64,000 bases of DNA from Corynebacterium sp. HMSC08A12 (lineage in GTDB: Bacteria; Actinomycetota; Actinomycetes; Mycobacteriales; Mycobacteriaceae). Positions 32,437 through 42,741 of this stretch are shown piece by piece. The number at the start of each line of letters is the position of its first letter. Position 1 is the stretch's first letter. Where the stretch lies: NCBI RefSeq assembly GCF_001807485.1, contig NZ_KV789168.1, forward strand, positions 158,545 through 222,544, read 5' to 3'. The position numbers were made by a program, and so were the translations under genes. The notes beneath the pieces are model-generated. The model ran no database searches. It was not told where the DNA came from and saw only the letters and a program-made list of their open reading frames with translations.

Positions 32437-33699
32437 CTACTCGTCGCGCTCGTTCGGGAAAGCTCCCAGCTGCGACAGCACCTTCAACAGGACTCGGGCG
32501 AAGCCACCAATCGCCTCGAAGTCTTGGGAGTCGCGGCGGCGGGAGAAGCGCTCGATGGCCTCCACCGTCGTGGCCAGGTCCTCGAGCTGCTCCTCCGACA
32601 TGTGGCGGATCGAGCGCGAAACCTCCTGGTTGTCGGATTCTTCACCGAAGACGAACGAGGAGTGCTTGGCCACGGAAAGCCGGCCGTAGTACATCATGAT
32701 CAACGACAGGAATGCCCAGCCGATAAGGGCAGACATGACCCAGTCGTGGAAGACCTCGTCGTCGGAGATTGCAGGCCAGATCTGCTGGGCCTCCGCCCGC
32801 CAGGCGGCGAGGAACTCCGTGGTCTCCGGCTCGTCCAAAGCCGGGGTGGAATTGTCCTGGGGGAACCCCGCCACCACGCAGGCGACGTCGAAGGCCGCGT
32901 CCCGGAAACCGGCCCACTCGTAGTCCAGCAGCACGATGTTGTCCGTGAGCATGACGTTGTCGGGCGCCAGGTCGAAGGGGGTGAAGACCAGAAACTCGGA
33001 CTTGTTCTGGCGCTCGACGGCCTTGGTGGCGTAGCGCTGTACCACCGGGTCGATGGTCAGGCCGTTGGAAATCATGAGGTCCACGCCCGACTGGATGAGC
33101 TCGCCGACGTTGATGTCGGACTCTTCGATCGCCTCGGGGCTGATGTGGTGGCGCTGGCACTGGCGGCGCATCAGGGTGGAGTAAGACTGCGCGCCACCGA
33201 ACGTGGCGGCGTGCATTTTGCCCAGCGAACGGCCGAGCTTACGCAGGGCTCCGATGCGGGACTTGGAATCCTGGAGCGTAAGCACGTCGGTAAAGCTCGT
33301 GCCGTCGCCCGCGTCCGACAGAATCAGCAGGCGCTGGTCGATGTCATAAGCCAGCAGTACAGGGCCGGGGCGTACCGTCTCCGCCAGAGTATTGGTGTAC
33401 TGGTAGGCCACGACCTCGCGGAGCATGCCGAGGGCATCCGGACCGAACTCCCCTGCATCGCCGGCACCGTCGCTGCCATCAGCGTTCGCGGCGGCCGCGT
33501 CCCCTTCGCTTTCCGGCGGCAGCTGCTTGATAACCACCGTGCGTTCCTGCAGGAAGGGGTCGGCGGAAATCCGGCAGCGCAGAACCATCGAGGAGCCACT
33601 GCCACCCAGATCCTGCGGATCGCTGAGTTCGGGTGAACCTCCGAAGCGGTTCGCCAAAACCTGGGTTGCCGCCTCGACAGTGGACTCGACTGATTGCAC
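32437..33699 (-). CDS. Orphan aminoglycoside-phosphotransferase/kinase-fold protein
   Basis: A 420-residue protein with a protein-kinase-like (APH/choline kinase) fold. I see a candidate ATP lysine K59 in TVVIKQLP, a helix-C glutamate in [10 protein letters not shown] (about E95), the catalytic loop FDLAPDNVM (D243, N248), and the metal-binding DYEWAG (D259). The usual HxD is replaced by PFD, as in some APH relatives. A disordered acidic insert (about residues 64-88) follows the ATP lysine. It lies 10 nt after aspS; the GTG start is fairly secure. The substrate cannot be inferred; I do not read this as a drug-resistance gene. Confidence 0.75.
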   Translation of the reverse strand: MQSVESTVEAATQVLANRFGGSPELSDPQDLGGSGSSMVLRCRISADPFLQERTVVIKQLPPESEGDAAAANADGSDGAGDAGEFGPDALGMLREVVAYQYTNTLAETVRPGPVLLAYDIDQRLLILSDAGDGTSFTDVLTLQDSKSRIGALRKLGRSLGKMHAATFGGAQSYSTLMRRQCQRHHISPEAIEESDINVGELIQSGVDLMISNGLTIDPVVQRYATKAVERQNKSEFLVFTPFDLAPDNVMLTDNIVLLDYEWAGFRDAAFDVACVVAGFPQDNSTPALDEPETTEFLAAWRAEAQQIWPAISDDEVFHDWVMSALIGWAFLSLIMMYYGRLSVAKHSSFVFGEESDNQEVSRSIRHMSEEQLEDLATTVEAIERFSRRRDSQDFEAIGGFARVLLKVLSQLGAFPNERDE

Positions 33700-33709
33700 T
33701 ACTACTCGC

Positions 33710-35512
33710 CTACTTTTCCTTCTGGCCCTTCTGGCCCTTCTTCGGCTTGAAATCGATACCGGATTCCTTACGCTGCTCCGCGGAGATCTCGCCCGGGGCG
33801 TCGGTCAGCGGATCCACGCCGCCGCCGGACTTCGGGAAGGCGATGACGTCGCGGATGGAATCGAAGCCGCCCAGCAGGGAGACGATGCGGTCCCAACCGA
33901 ACGCGATACCACCGTGCGGCGGGGCACCGAAGGCAAACGCATCCAGCAGGAAGCCGAACTTCTCGCGGGCCTCCTCCTCGGTGATGCCCATGACCTTGAA
34001 CACGCGCTCCTGCACATCCGGCTGGTGGATACGAATAGAACCGCCGCCGATCTCGTTGCCGTTACACACGATGTCGTAGGCGTAGGCCAGCGCCTCGCCC
34101 GGGTTCTCGTCGAAGTTATCCAGGTACTCCGGCTTCGGGGAGGTAAAGGCGTGGTGCACGGCAGTCCACGCGGAGTGGCCCAGGGCCACGTCGCCAGACG
34201 CGGCGGCATCCGCAGCCGGCTCGAACAGTGGGGCGTCAACAACCCAGGTGAAGGCCCAGTCTCCTTCCTTGATCAGGCCCAGCTTGTTAGCGATCTCGCC
34301 GCGGGCAGCACCCAGCAGGGCGCGGGACGGCTTGGTCTCGCCTGCGGCGAAGAAGATGCAGTCGCCCGGCTTGGCACCGACGTGCTCGGCAATGCCCGCA
34401 CGCTCTTCGTCAGTAATGTTCTTGGCAACCGGTCCGGACAGCTCGCCGTCCTCGCCCACCAGAATGTAGGCCAGGCCCTTCGCGCCGCGCTGCTTAGCCC
34501 ACTCCTGCCAAGCATCCAGCTGGCGGCGGGGCTGGTCTGCGCCGCCTTCCATGACCACTGCGCCGACGTATTCGTTCTGGAACACGCGGAAGGTGGTGTT
34601 CTTGAAGAAGTCGGTGCACTCAGTGATCTGGATGTCGAAGCGCAGGTCCGGTTTGTCGGAGCCGTAGTACTTCATGGCATCGGCGTAGGTCATGCGCGGG
34701 ATCGGGGTGGAGATCTCGTAGCCGATCTCCTTCCAGATCGCCACCAGGATCTCCTCTGCCAGAGAGATCACATCTTCCTGGTCCACGAAGGACATCTCGA
34801 CGTCCAGCTGGGTGAACTCCGGCTGGCGGTCGGCGCGGAAGTCCTCGTCACGGTAGCAGCGGGCGATCTGGTAGTAGCGCTCCATGCCAGCCACCATCAG
34901 CAGCTGCTTAAACAGCTGCGGGGACTGCGGCAGGGCGTAGAACGTGCCCGGGCGCAGGCGTGCAGGCACCAGGAAGTCACGGGCGCCCTCTGGGGTGGAG
35001 CGGGTCAGCGTCGGGGTTTCGATCTCCGTGAAGTCGTGCTCGGCCAGAACCCCGCGGGCAGCCTGGTTAACACGGGAGCGGAGGCGCAGCGCATCGCCCT
35101 GGGTCTTGCGGCGCAGATCCAGGTAGCGGTACTTCAGGCGGGTTTCCTCGCCCACCTCGCCGGAGGAGGACGGATCGTCGATCTGGAACGGCAGCGCCGC
35201 CGCCTCGTTCAGAACCTCCAGGGCGGACACGTTGACCTCGATGCCGCCAGAAGCCAAGTTCGGGTTCTCGGATCCCTCCGGGCGTGCCTCCACCACACCG
35301 GTTACCTTCAGGCAGTACTCGCTGCGCAGGTCGTGCGCACGCTCCGCCACCTCGGACTCGCGGAAGACGACTTGTGCCACGCCGCTGCGGTCGCGCAGGT
35401 CGATGAAAATGACGCCACCGTGGTCGCGTCGACGACCAACCCAGCCGGTCAGGGTCACTTCATCACCAATATTCTCTGGGCGCAGTTCGCCCGCCAGGTG
35501 TGTGCGCAGCAC
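33710..35512 (-). CDS. aspS: Aspartyl-tRNA synthetase
   Basis: Class IIb synthetase of 600 residues: an N-terminal OB anticodon-binding domain ([21 protein letters not shown]), motif 2 [20 protein letters not shown], the bacterial GAD insertion domain in the middle, and motif 3 [15 protein letters not shown]. The GTG start has AGGA sequences upstream. It ends in a lysine/glutamine-rich tail ([11 protein letters not shown]). Whether it also makes Asp-tRNA-Asn cannot be judged here. It is divergent from the YpfJ-like gene, with a 100-bp shared upstream region. Confidence 0.96.
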   Translation of the reverse strand: MLRTHLAGELRPENIGDEVTLTGWVGRRRDHGGVIFIDLRDRSGVAQVVFRESEVAERAHDLRSEYCLKVTGVVEARPEGSENPNLASGGIEVNVSALEVLNEAAALPFQIDDPSSSGEVGEETRLKYRYLDLRRKTQGDALRLRSRVNQAARGVLAEHDFTEIETPTLTRSTPEGARDFLVPARLRPGTFYALPQSPQLFKQLLMVAGMERYYQIARCYRDEDFRADRQPEFTQLDVEMSFVDQEDVISLAEEILVAIWKEIGYEISTPIPRMTYADAMKYYGSDKPDLRFDIQITECTDFFKNTTFRVFQNEYVGAVVMEGGADQPRRQLDAWQEWAKQRGAKGLAYILVGEDGELSGPVAKNITDEERAGIAEHVGAKPGDCIFFAAGETKPSRALLGAARGEIANKLGLIKEGDWAFTWVVDAPLFEPAADAAASGDVALGHSAWTAVHHAFTSPKPEYLDNFDENPGEALAYAYDIVCNGNEIGGGSIRIHQPDVQERVFKVMGITEEEAREKFGFLLDAFAFGAPPHGGIAFGWDRIVSLLGGFDSIRDVIAFPKSGGGVDPLTDAPGEISAEQRKESGIDFKPKKGQKGQKEK

Positions 35513-35612
35513 GTTCCTATAGTCCTTCCTCGATTTTTAGCCTTTTCGGCCTTACAGCTTACCTTGTCCGCAATGGGGTGTGTACGTCGCCCGGGTATGG
35601 CACGATTCACTT

Positions 35613-36572
35613 GTGACTTTTAACAACAATCTCAACAATTATTCCGACCGTGGACAGCGCGGAGGCACCGGCTCCGGCGGGGGCGGATTCGGCTTCGGCG
35701 GCGGGGGTGGCAATCAGGGTGGAGGCGGCGGCCTCTTTACGGGGCTGCTCTTTGGCGCTCTCGCCCGCCGCTTTGGCATTCCCGGAATCATCGTTGCCGC
35801 CATTCTCGTGTTCTTCTTCAACGGTGGAATGGGGATGTTGGGCGGAAACAACGGCGCGGATCAGCGTGCGGGCGTCAATAGCAGTCAGGGCGGCGAGGGC
35901 TTCGAGCACTGCCAGACGGCCGAGGACGCCAACAACAACGACGATTGCCGTGTGCTGGCCACGGCGAAGTCGGTCGACCAGTTCTGGAACTCGGCACTGC
36001 CGGACGAGGCTGGGACCGATTACAGGGAGCCGGGGCTGGTGCTTGCCGAGGGGCAGACCAGCACCCGCTGTGGCTCCGCGAACCTAGCTAGCACCGGGCC
36101 GTTCTACTGCCCCGGCGACGAGACGGTCTACATGTCCGTCCCGTTCTTCGACGAGCTGAAGCAGATGGGCGGATCCAACGGACCGTTCGCCCAGATGTAC
36201 GTCACCGCCCACGAGTTCGGCCACCACATCCAGAACCTGGAAGGCAACCTGGGGTTGAGCGACTACGACAACCCGGGTGAGGATTCCAACGCGGTGAAGA
36301 TGGAGGTCCAGGCCGATTGCTACGCCGGCGTATGGGCCCAGAACGCCGACAAGGGTGAGGACGCTCTGTTGGAGCCCCTAACCCAGGAGCAGGTCGAGCA
36401 GGCTATTGCGACTGCTCGTTCTATTGGCGATGACGCCATCCAGTCCAGCTCCGGACAGGAAGTAGATCCCGACAAGTGGACCCACGGGTCTTCCGAAATG
36501 CGCGTGGACTGGTTCATGCGCGGCTACCAGGGCGGCACCATGAAGTCCTGCCACCAGGACTTCCAGCGCTAA
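35613..36572 (+). CDS. YpfJ-like putative neutral zinc metallopeptidase, membrane anchored
   Basis: A 319-residue member of the YpfJ/putative neutral zinc metallopeptidase family. The N-terminus is glycine-rich and probably unstructured (residues 17-40), then one hydrophobic segment (about 45-72), then an outside domain with four Cys and the zinc motif HEFGH at 200-204 and the third-ligand region KMEVQADCYAGVWA. I start at the GTG at 35613 (VTFNNNLNNY) because it begins the family N-terminus; an ATG 11 codons upstream is possible. It is one of only two protein genes on the plus strand. Its function is unknown. Confidence 0.85.
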   Translation: MTFNNNLNNYSDRGQRGGTGSGGGGFGFGGGGGNQGGGGGLFTGLLFGALARRFGIPGIIVAAILVFFFNGGMGMLGGNNGADQRAGVNSSQGGEGFEHCQTAEDANNNDDCRVLATAKSVDQFWNSALPDEAGTDYREPGLVLAEGQTSTRCGSANLASTGPFYCPGDETVYMSVPFFDELKQMGGSNGPFAQMYVTAHEFGHHIQNLEGNLGLSDYDNPGEDSNAVKMEVQADCYAGVWAQNADKGEDALLEPLTQEQVEQAIATARSIGDDAIQSSSGQEVDPDKWTHGSSEMRVDWFMRGYQGGTMKSCHQDFQR

Positions 36573-36605
36573 GTCCCGTGCACGTAGCCCCGCGGCGCCC
36601 CGCCT

Positions 36606-36624
36606 GCAGCGCTCTTAACGCTGC
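36606..36624. terminator. Hairpin between convergent ypfJ-like gene and hisS
   Basis: GCAGCG-ctcttaa-CGCTGC forms a 6-bp stem, extendable by one or two pairs, in the 94-bp gap between the convergent genes. Neither side has a T-run, so it is at best a weak or factor-dependent terminator. Confidence 0.35.
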
Positions 36625-36666
36625 GGCGGCAGGTATGGGCGCAGCCAGTTCGGCAAAGCCGTTCTA

Positions 36667-38007
36667 CTAAGCGCCTGTCGTCCTCTCTGCCGGCTTCTCC
36701 GTCTTCTCCGCCAGCAGCTCTACGACGGCAGCCAGATCCACCTCGTGCTGTTCGTGAGCGCCGAGATCCTTCACCGTCACCGTGCCCTCAGCCAGCTCCT
36801 TATCCCCCAGCACCAGGGCATACAGTGCACCGGCACGGTCGGCGCCCTTCATGGCTCCCTTCAACCCGCGGTCGCCGTAGGACATATCGGCGGCGACCCC
36901 GCGCTCGCGCAGGTCGTCCACGATGCCCACCATGCGCCGCTTGGCCTCCGCGCCGAGTGCCACGCCGTAGACATCAACCCTTCTTCCTGTTGACGCCCTC
37001 TTCTCCTCCGCCTCGAGCGCCAGCAGTGCCCTATCAACTCCCAGCCCGAAGCCGATTCCGGAAAGATCCTGCCCGCCCAGCTGAGCCATCAGGCCGTCGT
37101 AGCGGCCACCGCCGCCGATGCCGGACTGCGCGCCCAGGCCGTCGTGGACGAACTCAAAGCAGGTCTTCGTGTAGTAGTCCAGGCCGCGCACCATCCGCGG
37201 GTTGATGGTGTAGCCCACGCCCAGGTCGTCCAGCAGCCCGGTCACGGTCTCGAAGTGCTCGCGGGAGGAATCGCTGAGGTGATCCAACATCAAGGGGGCC
37301 TCTGCCAGCATCTCCTGCATCTCGGGGCGTTTATCGTCCAGGACGCGCAGCGGGTTCAGCTGCGCACGGCGCTGCGTCTCCTCGTCCAACGGTAGCGTGG
37401 CCAGGAAGTCCTGCAGCTTCTGCCGGTAGGCGGGGCGGTCGTCCCAGTCGCCCAGGCTGGTTAGCTCCAGGCGGAAACCATTCAACCCAATGGAGCTAAA
37501 GCAGCGGTGCGCCAGTGCGATAACCTCGGCGTCCAGCGCCGGATCGTCCACGCCGATGGCTTCCACGCCCACCTGCTGCAGCTGGCGGTAGCGGCCTGCC
37601 TGGGGGCGCTCGTAGCGGAAGAAGGGGCCGTTGTAGACCAGCTTGACGGGGAGCTGCCCGCGATCCAGGTTGTGCTCAATGACGGCACGCATGACGCCCG
37701 CCGTGCCCTCCGGCCGCAGGGTTACCGAACGGCCGCCCCGGTCGGCGAAGGTGTACATCTCCTTCGACACAACGTCGGTGGATTCGCCAACGCCACGGGC
37801 GAACAGAGAGGTCTCCTCGAAGATCGGCAGCTCCACGTGCTCGTAGCCTGCGGCGTGCGCGGCGGAGGTGAACGCATCCTTGACCGCCTTGAATTCCGCC
37901 GATGTTGGCGGCACGTAGTCCGGCACGCCCTTCGGCGCGCTTAGCGCCTTAAACTTCTCAGCCTTAGTCTTCTGGGACTTCTGTTGCTTCTTCTCGCTCT
38001 CAGTCAC
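36667..38007 (-). CDS. hisS: Histidyl-tRNA synthetase
   Basis: Class II synthetase of 446 residues with motif 2 [13 protein letters not shown], the His A/histidine-binding GGGGRYDGL, motif 3 [15 protein letters not shown], and a C-terminal anticodon-binding domain. The start is taken as GTG at 38007 ([11 protein letters not shown]), giving a lysine/glutamine-rich lead of about 20 residues before the conserved [10 protein letters not shown]; no clear ribosome-binding site is visible. A small basic insert ([12 protein letters not shown]) just after motif 3 carries one of the GGCGTCA words. Confidence 0.95.
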   Translation of the reverse strand: MTESEKKQQKSQKTKAEKFKALSAPKGVPDYVPPTSAEFKAVKDAFTSAAHAAGYEHVELPIFEETSLFARGVGESTDVVSKEMYTFADRGGRSVTLRPEGTAGVMRAVIEHNLDRGQLPVKLVYNGPFFRYERPQAGRYRQLQQVGVEAIGVDDPALDAEVIALAHRCFSSIGLNGFRLELTSLGDWDDRPAYRQKLQDFLATLPLDEETQRRAQLNPLRVLDDKRPEMQEMLAEAPLMLDHLSDSSREHFETVTGLLDDLGVGYTINPRMVRGLDYYTKTCFEFVHDGLGAQSGIGGGGRYDGLMAQLGGQDLSGIGFGLGVDRALLALEAEEKRASTGRRVDVYGVALGAEAKRRMVGIVDDLRERGVAADMSYGDRGLKGAMKGADRAGALYALVLGDKELAEGTVTVKDLGAHEQHEVDLAAVVELLAEKTEKPAERTTGA

Positions 38008-38029
38008 AAAAGAACAGTCTACTAAACAG

Positions 38030-38704
38030 CTATTGGACTGCCGCCAGGAAGCTATTGGTGCGCTTTTCTTCCCCGATGGTCGTGTGCGGGCCGTGCCCCG
38101 GCAGCACAATGTCCTCATCGGCGAAATCGGTGGTGAGCTTCTTGAGGCTCAGCATCATGTCCTCAGGCGAGCAGCCCGGAAGGTCGGTGCGGCCCACTCC
38201 CCCGCGGAACAGCACATCGCCGCCGAAGATCAGCCCATTCACGCGGAACATAACATGCCCCGGCGAGTGGCCCGGCATGTGATGGATCTCGAACTCCGCG
38301 CCACCGATACTGATGGAATCCCCCAGGTGGCGGATGTCCTCGATCGCGGGCATGTTCGCCACGTCGAAAGGCTGCGCCAGCGGGCTGGCCGCCTGATCCA
38401 TCTCCAGCATGAAGCGATCCAACTCGTGGACGTAGACCGGCACCCCGAACGCTCCCGCGTCGCGGATGTGGTCGATGTGCCCGTGAGTCAGCACGACCTT
38501 CTCGACGAAGAACTTGTGTTCCTCGGCGAGCCTTTGGATGTTCTCGAAAGCACCCAACCCCGGGTCTATAACGACCGCCGGGGAGTTTTCCCCGCTAGTG
38601 GCGTCAGAACCATCAATCACCACATAGCAATTGGTTTCGAAAGGACCGGCGGGAAAAGAAAGGATCTGCGTCGTATCCGGCAGGAGGGTTGCGTCTGTGC
38701 TCAT
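38030..38704 (-). CDS. Metallo-beta-lactamase-fold hydrolase (glyoxalase II-like)
   Basis: A 224-residue cytosolic binuclear-metal hydrolase with the signature THGHIDH (H74, H76, D78, H79), the later metal ligands in HHMPGHSPG and [10 protein letters not shown], and LPGHGPHTT. Family members hydrolyse thioesters such as S-lactoylglutathione or related adducts; with mycothiol as the thiol in corynebacteria, the actual substrate is uncertain. It is next to hisS, matching the mycobacterial arrangement. The frame is open nine codons further upstream; the ATG at 38704 is preferred. Confidence 0.88.
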   Translation of the reverse strand: MSTDATLLPDTTQILSFPAGPFETNCYVVIDGSDATSGENSPAVVIDPGLGAFENIQRLAEEHKFFVEKVVLTHGHIDHIRDAGAFGVPVYVHELDRFMLEMDQAASPLAQPFDVANMPAIEDIRHLGDSISIGGAEFEIHHMPGHSPGHVMFRVNGLIFGGDVLFRGGVGRTDLPGCSPEDMMLSLKKLTTDFADEDIVLPGHGPHTTIGEEKRTNSFLAAVQ

Positions 38705-38817
38705 GCCACTAAACCCTAGCGAAAACAGCAACGAGCCCGTGCCCCTTCACCCGAATCGGCCAGTATATAGGGCATAATGGATCACCGTATCTAGCACAAG
38801 AAAGGTCCTAGAAAAAC

Positions 38818-39684
38818 GTGTCTGACAACAACTACCCGAACGCGGCTCAGCGCGACCAGGCGCTGTCGGAGCTAGAGAAAGCTCTGAAGTCCCGCGAGCG
38901 CAAGGCCAAGATCGCACCGCTGGGCGTGGTCGCAGCAACCCTCGCCGTGCTGGTGGTCATCGTCGGCGGCATCTGGTTCGCCGCCACCTACACCTCCGAC
39001 GAGGAAGAAGATCAGGTCGCCGAGAGCGAGCAGCAGCAGTCCGAAGAGCCGGATGTGAAGCCCGTGGCGCTGCCGGCAGGCCCCAAGGAGCCCTACGGTG
39101 ACACGGTGAAGTGCGAGTACAAGAAGGATCCGGAAGGCGAGCTCAGCGACGCAGGACTGCCCAACGGCAAGGACGTGACCGCCAAGGGAACCGAGAAGGT
39201 CACCCTGACCATGAACGGCCAGAAGGTCGGCCTGGAGCTGGCCAACGACAAGTCTCCGTGCTCCACCAACTCCTTCAAGCACCTGGTGGAGAAGAAGTTC
39301 TACGACTCCACCAAGTGCCACCGTTCCGTGAAGTCTGACTCCATGACGATCCTGCAGTGCGGCGACCCCGAGGGCACCGGCGCAGGCGGCCCGGGCTACA
39401 GCTTCGCGGATGAGTTCCCGAGCAACGGCGTGGACGAAGGCCAGGCCGACTCCCCGGTCAACTACAAGCGCGGCACCCTGGCGATGGCCAACAGTGGCCC
39501 GGATACCAACGGCAGCCAGTTCTTCCTGGTCACCGGCGACACCACCCTGCCGCCGAGCTACAACGTCTTCGGCACCATCGACGAGGCCGGCCTGAAGGCA
39601 CTGGACAAGCTGATGGAAAAGGCACCGGAGGGCGATGCCTCCCCGTCCGAGGACATCAACATCGAGTCCGCGGTGCTGGGTTAG
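38818..39684 (+). CDS. Membrane-anchored cyclophilin-type peptidyl-prolyl isomerase
   Basis: A 288-residue protein: a charged cytosolic N-terminus, one membrane helix (about 34-58), an acidic glutamine-rich linker, then an extracytoplasmic cyclophilin domain with the active-site motif GSQFFLVTG and KRGTLAMANSGPDTNGSQFF. It should assist folding of exported proteins. The GTG start at 38818 follows AAAGG (12 bases away), and a CATAAT at 38773 may be its -10 box. It is convergent with rel. Confidence 0.9.
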   Translation: MSDNNYPNAAQRDQALSELEKALKSRERKAKIAPLGVVAATLAVLVVIVGGIWFAATYTSDEEEDQVAESEQQQSEEPDVKPVALPAGPKEPYGDTVKCEYKKDPEGELSDAGLPNGKDVTAKGTEKVTLTMNGQKVGLELANDKSPCSTNSFKHLVEKKFYDSTKCHRSVKSDSMTILQCGDPEGTGAGGPGYSFADEFPSNGVDEGQADSPVNYKRGTLAMANSGPDTNGSQFFLVTGDTTLPPSYNVFGTIDEAGLKALDKLMEKAPEGDASPSEDINIESAVLG

Positions 39685-39691
39685 TTTTCTG

Positions 39692-39711
39692 GGCTAGCCA
39701 CGCAGCTAGCC
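39692..39711. terminator. Perfect hairpin between cyclophilin gene and rel
   Basis: GGCTAGC-cacgca-GCTAGCC is a perfect 7-bp stem in the 21-bp convergent gap; it includes the rel stop codon. No T-run follows on either strand, although TTTTCT precedes it on plus. It is probably a shared transcription end or an mRNA 3'-end stabiliser. Confidence 0.4.
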
Positions 39712-41973
39712 GCCCGTCGTGACGCGGTAGACGTCGTAGACACCTTCGACGTTGCGCAGCTGGTTCATCATGTAGCCCAGCTGCTTCGTGTCCGACACCT
39801 CGAAGGTGAAGCGGATAGTCGCCACCCTATCGCCCGCGGTGTGCGAGTTCGTGGCGATGATCGGCACCTTCTGGTCAGAGACCACGCGCGTGACCTCAGA
39901 GAGCAAACCGTTGCGATCCAGGCCCTCGATCTGGATCGTGACCATAAACACCGCATTGTGGAAGCTGCTGGCCCACGAGACCTCGATGATCCGCTGCGGC
40001 TCCTGGTGCAGCTTCTCAGAATTGGTGCAGTCCGTGCGGTGCACGCTTACTCCCCCGCCCTTGGTGATGAAGCCGAAGATCTTATCGCCCGGCACCGGGG
40101 TGCAGCACTTCGCCAGCTTCGCGGAGAAGTCGGCCTCCCCCTGCACCAGAATGCCGGAGCCATCGCCGCGGCCTTCCTGCGGGGTGTTCGCAATCTTCGA
40201 GGTCGCCGAACCCGACTGCAGGACGTCATCTGCCTCGGATTCCGGCTCCATCCCCTCAACCAGGCGGTGGCAGACGTGCCCGGCGGTGACCTCTCCCCGT
40301 CCAATGGCCGTATAGAGCGCCTCGACATCCTGGTAGTTCATGTCACTGGCCAGCAGGCGCAGGGATTCGTGAGTAAACAGGCGGTGTACCGCCAGGCCAC
40401 CCCGCTGCGCTTCGGCAGCCAACAGGTCGCGCCCCTTCTCCGCAGCTTCCTCGCGCCGCTCCTTGGCGAACCACTGCCGGATCTTCGCCTTCGCGCGCGG
40501 CGAAACGACGATGTTCATCCAGTCCTTCGACGGCCCGGAGTTCTGGTCCTTGGAGGTAAAGACCTCCACCTTGTCGCCGGTATTCAGCTTGGATTCCAGT
40601 GCCACCAGCTTGCCGTTGACCTTCGCACCAATGCAACGGTGTCCGATCTCCGTGTGCACCGCGTAGGCAAAGTCGATCGGCGTGGAGCCGTTCGGCAGTG
40701 TGATGGCATCGCCCTTCGGCGTGAACACGAAGATCTGGTTCGTCGACAGGTCGTAGCGCAGTGAATCCAGGAACTCGTTCGGATCCGCGGCCTCCTTCTG
40801 CCAGTCCAGCAGCTGGCGCATCCACGCCATCTGGTCCACCTCTGCGGACTCACTGTTATTGTTGCCGCGGGTTTCCTTGTACCGCCAGTGCGCCGCAATG
40901 CCGTATTCGGCGTTGTGGTGCATCTCGTGGGTACGGATCTGCACTTCCAGCGGCTTAGTGTCCGGGCCGATCACGGTGGTGTGCAGCGACTGGTACACCC
41001 CAAAGCGCGGGGAGGAAATATAGTCCTTGAACCGCCCCGGCATCGGCTGATAGAGGGTGTGGATGGCACCCACGGCCGCGTAGCAATCCTGCACGCTATC
41101 CACCAGGATGCGCACGCCCACCAGGTCAAAGATCTCGTCGAAGTCGCGGCCGCGCACGATCATCTTCTGGTAGATCGACCAGTAGTGCTTCGGGCGACCC
41201 TCCACGGTGGCGTGCAGCGAGCTGCGCGACATAGCCAGCTCGATCTCCTGCTTCACCTTCGCCAGGTACTGGTCGCGCTTCGGGGCGCGGTCGGCAACCA
41301 GGCGCACGATCTCGTCGTACTTCTTCGGATACAGGATGGCGAAAGCCAGATCTTCCAGCTCCCACTTCACGGTTGCCATGCCCAGGCGGTGGGCCAGCGG
41401 GGCAATCACCTCGAGGGTCTCGCGTGCCTTCTTCGCCTGCTTTTCCGGCGGCAGGAAGCGCATGGTGCGCATATTGTGCAGGCGATCAGACACCTTAATC
41501 ACTAGCACGCGCGGGTCCTCCGCCATGGCGACGATCATCTTGCGGATGGTCTCCGCCTCCGCCGCGGAGCCCAGCACCACCTTGTCCAGCTTCGTCACGC
41601 CGTCCACCAAGCGGGCGACCTCGCTGCCGAAGTCGCGGGAAAGTTCATCCAGGGAGTAATCAGTATCTTCCACCGTGTCGTGCAGCAGCGCTGCGACCAC
41701 GGTGGTTGTGTCCATGCCGATCTCCGCAGCAATCGTCGCCACCGCCAGCGGGTGCGTGATGTAGGGCTCGCCAGACTTGCGCTTCACGCCCTCGTGCAAC
41801 TTCTCGGCGGTGGCATAGGCGCGGTTCAGCAGGGCGAGGTCGGCGCGCGGGTGAAAGCGCCTGTGCACGGAAATGAGCGGCCCCAGTACGGGGTTGATCT
41901 TTGGCTTACCGGTGCCGGTGAGGCTTCGCGCAATGCGAGCCGCCATCCACAGCGAACCCTTTTCGTTGCTCAT
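39706..41973 (-). CDS. rel: Bifunctional (p)ppGpp synthetase/hydrolase Rel
   Basis: Stringent-response enzyme of 755 residues that both makes and degrades (p)ppGpp. Domains in order: HD hydrolase with intact HDTVEDT (about residues 97-103), synthetase with [16 protein letters not shown] and [16 protein letters not shown] domain ([15 protein letters not shown]), zinc-finger/helical region with KCCTPVPGD, and a C-terminal ACT domain. Both catalytic domains look intact, as expected for the single long RSH enzyme of actinobacteria. It lies downstream of apt, as in C. glutamicum and mycobacteria. Confidence 0.97.
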   Translation of the reverse strand: MSNEKGSLWMAARIARSLTGTGKPKINPVLGPLISVHRRFHPRADLALLNRAYATAEKLHEGVKRKSGEPYITHPLAVATIAAEIGMDTTTVVAALLHDTVEDTDYSLDELSRDFGSEVARLVDGVTKLDKVVLGSAAEAETIRKMIVAMAEDPRVLVIKVSDRLHNMRTMRFLPPEKQAKKARETLEVIAPLAHRLGMATVKWELEDLAFAILYPKKYDEIVRLVADRAPKRDQYLAKVKQEIELAMSRSSLHATVEGRPKHYWSIYQKMIVRGRDFDEIFDLVGVRILVDSVQDCYAAVGAIHTLYQPMPGRFKDYISSPRFGVYQSLHTTVIGPDTKPLEVQIRTHEMHHNAEYGIAAHWRYKETRGNNNSESAEVDQMAWMRQLLDWQKEAADPNEFLDSLRYDLSTNQIFVFTPKGDAITLPNGSTPIDFAYAVHTEIGHRCIGAKVNGKLVALESKLNTGDKVEVFTSKDQNSGPSKDWMNIVVSPRAKAKIRQWFAKERREEAAEKGRDLLAAEAQRGGLAVHRLFTHESLRLLASDMNYQDVEALYTAIGRGEVTAGHVCHRLVEGMEPESEADDVLQSGSATSKIANTPQEGRGDGSGILVQGEADFSAKLAKCCTPVPGDKIFGFITKGGGVSVHRTDCTNSEKLHQEPQRIIEVSWASSFHNAVFMVTIQIEGLDRNGLLSEVTRVVSDQKVPIIATNSHTAGDRVATIRFTFEVSDTKQLGYMMNQLRNVEGVYDVYRVTTGG

Positions 41974-42046
41974 AGCCGCTTCAAGTCCTGCCTGTTTCTT
42001 CTCTTCTTTTTATTGACGCCACCTGCGCCAATGACCCCTGGGGGTA

Positions 42047-42646
42047 TCAGACGGCCTGGTCGACCACGTAGAGCGGAAGATCCTTCAGACGATCGCGACC
42101 GTCCAACGCGGATACTTCTAGCACCACGCCGAGTCCGCAGACCCTTGCCCCGGCGTTTTCCAACAGCTCGCGCGAGGCAGCGAGCGTACCGCCGGTGGCT
42201 AGCACGTCGTCGATGAGGAAGACGTTCTTGCCCTGCAGCGGGATCGCGTTGTCAGCCGGGATCTCTAGTGAGGCCGTGCCGTACTCCAAAGCGTAGTCCA
42301 CATGGTGGACAGGAGGCGGCAGTTTGCCGCCTTTTCGAACTGCCAGGATACCCACGCCCAGCTCGTAGGCGACGGCGCTTCCCAGCAGGAAGCCACGGGC
42401 ATCCAACCCGCCGATCAAGTCGATGTCGAAATTGCGGCAGTGCTCCGCTAGATCCTGCACCAAAAGCTTGAAGGAGTGCGGGTCTGCCAGCACGGGGGTG
42501 AGGTCTTCGAAAACGATGCCTCGTGAGGGAAAGTCCGGGACTACCCGGATGCTTCGGCGCAGCGCGCTTGCCGCGGTCTCTGCGCGCTGGGGATTGCTGT
42601 CTTTGCCGGAATAGTCAGCGTGGTCGGCGTTGTCGGCGGAAGTCAA
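42047..42646 (-). CDS. apt: Adenine phosphoribosyltransferase
   Basis: Purine salvage: adenine plus PRPP gives AMP. The 199-residue protein has the family N-terminus IRVVPDFPSRGIVFEDLTP, GLDARGFLLG, and the PRPP motif NVFLIDDVLATGGT. The only start giving a complete N-terminus is TTG at 42646 (TSADNADHAD), which adds about 28 non-conserved residues; initiation is therefore not certain. It sits between the dciAE lipoprotein gene and rel. Confidence 0.93.
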   Translation of the reverse strand: MTSADNADHADYSGKDSNPQRAETAASALRRSIRVVPDFPSRGIVFEDLTPVLADPHSFKLLVQDLAEHCRNFDIDLIGGLDARGFLLGSAVAYELGVGILAVRKGGKLPPPVHHVDYALEYGTASLEIPADNAIPLQGKNVFLIDDVLATGGTLAASRELLENAGARVCGLGVVLEVSALDGRDRLKDLPLYVVDQAV

Positions 42647-42741
42647 GCTCTTAGGTCTCTTTCTCTCTTAGGACTGCGAGGGATCTGCGGCAGCACGGGC
42701 ATTTCCTACCTTAACGCCCCGGCCAGCCTTACAGGTGGGGC

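Noticed and set aside
32437..33699. The APH-fold protein as an aminoglycoside-resistance gene
   Set aside because: No mobile-element context, codon use like its neighbours, lacks the canonical HxD loop of resistance enzymes, and is embedded in a conserved core region.
33425..35623. A 732-codon open frame on plus, opposite aspS
   Set aside because: Shadow frame of a GC-rich synthetase gene; no start signal or family similarity.
36573..36666. A strong bidirectional terminator between ypfJ-like and hisS
   Set aside because: The hairpin is real but no T-tract follows in either direction, so I kept only a low-confidence entry.
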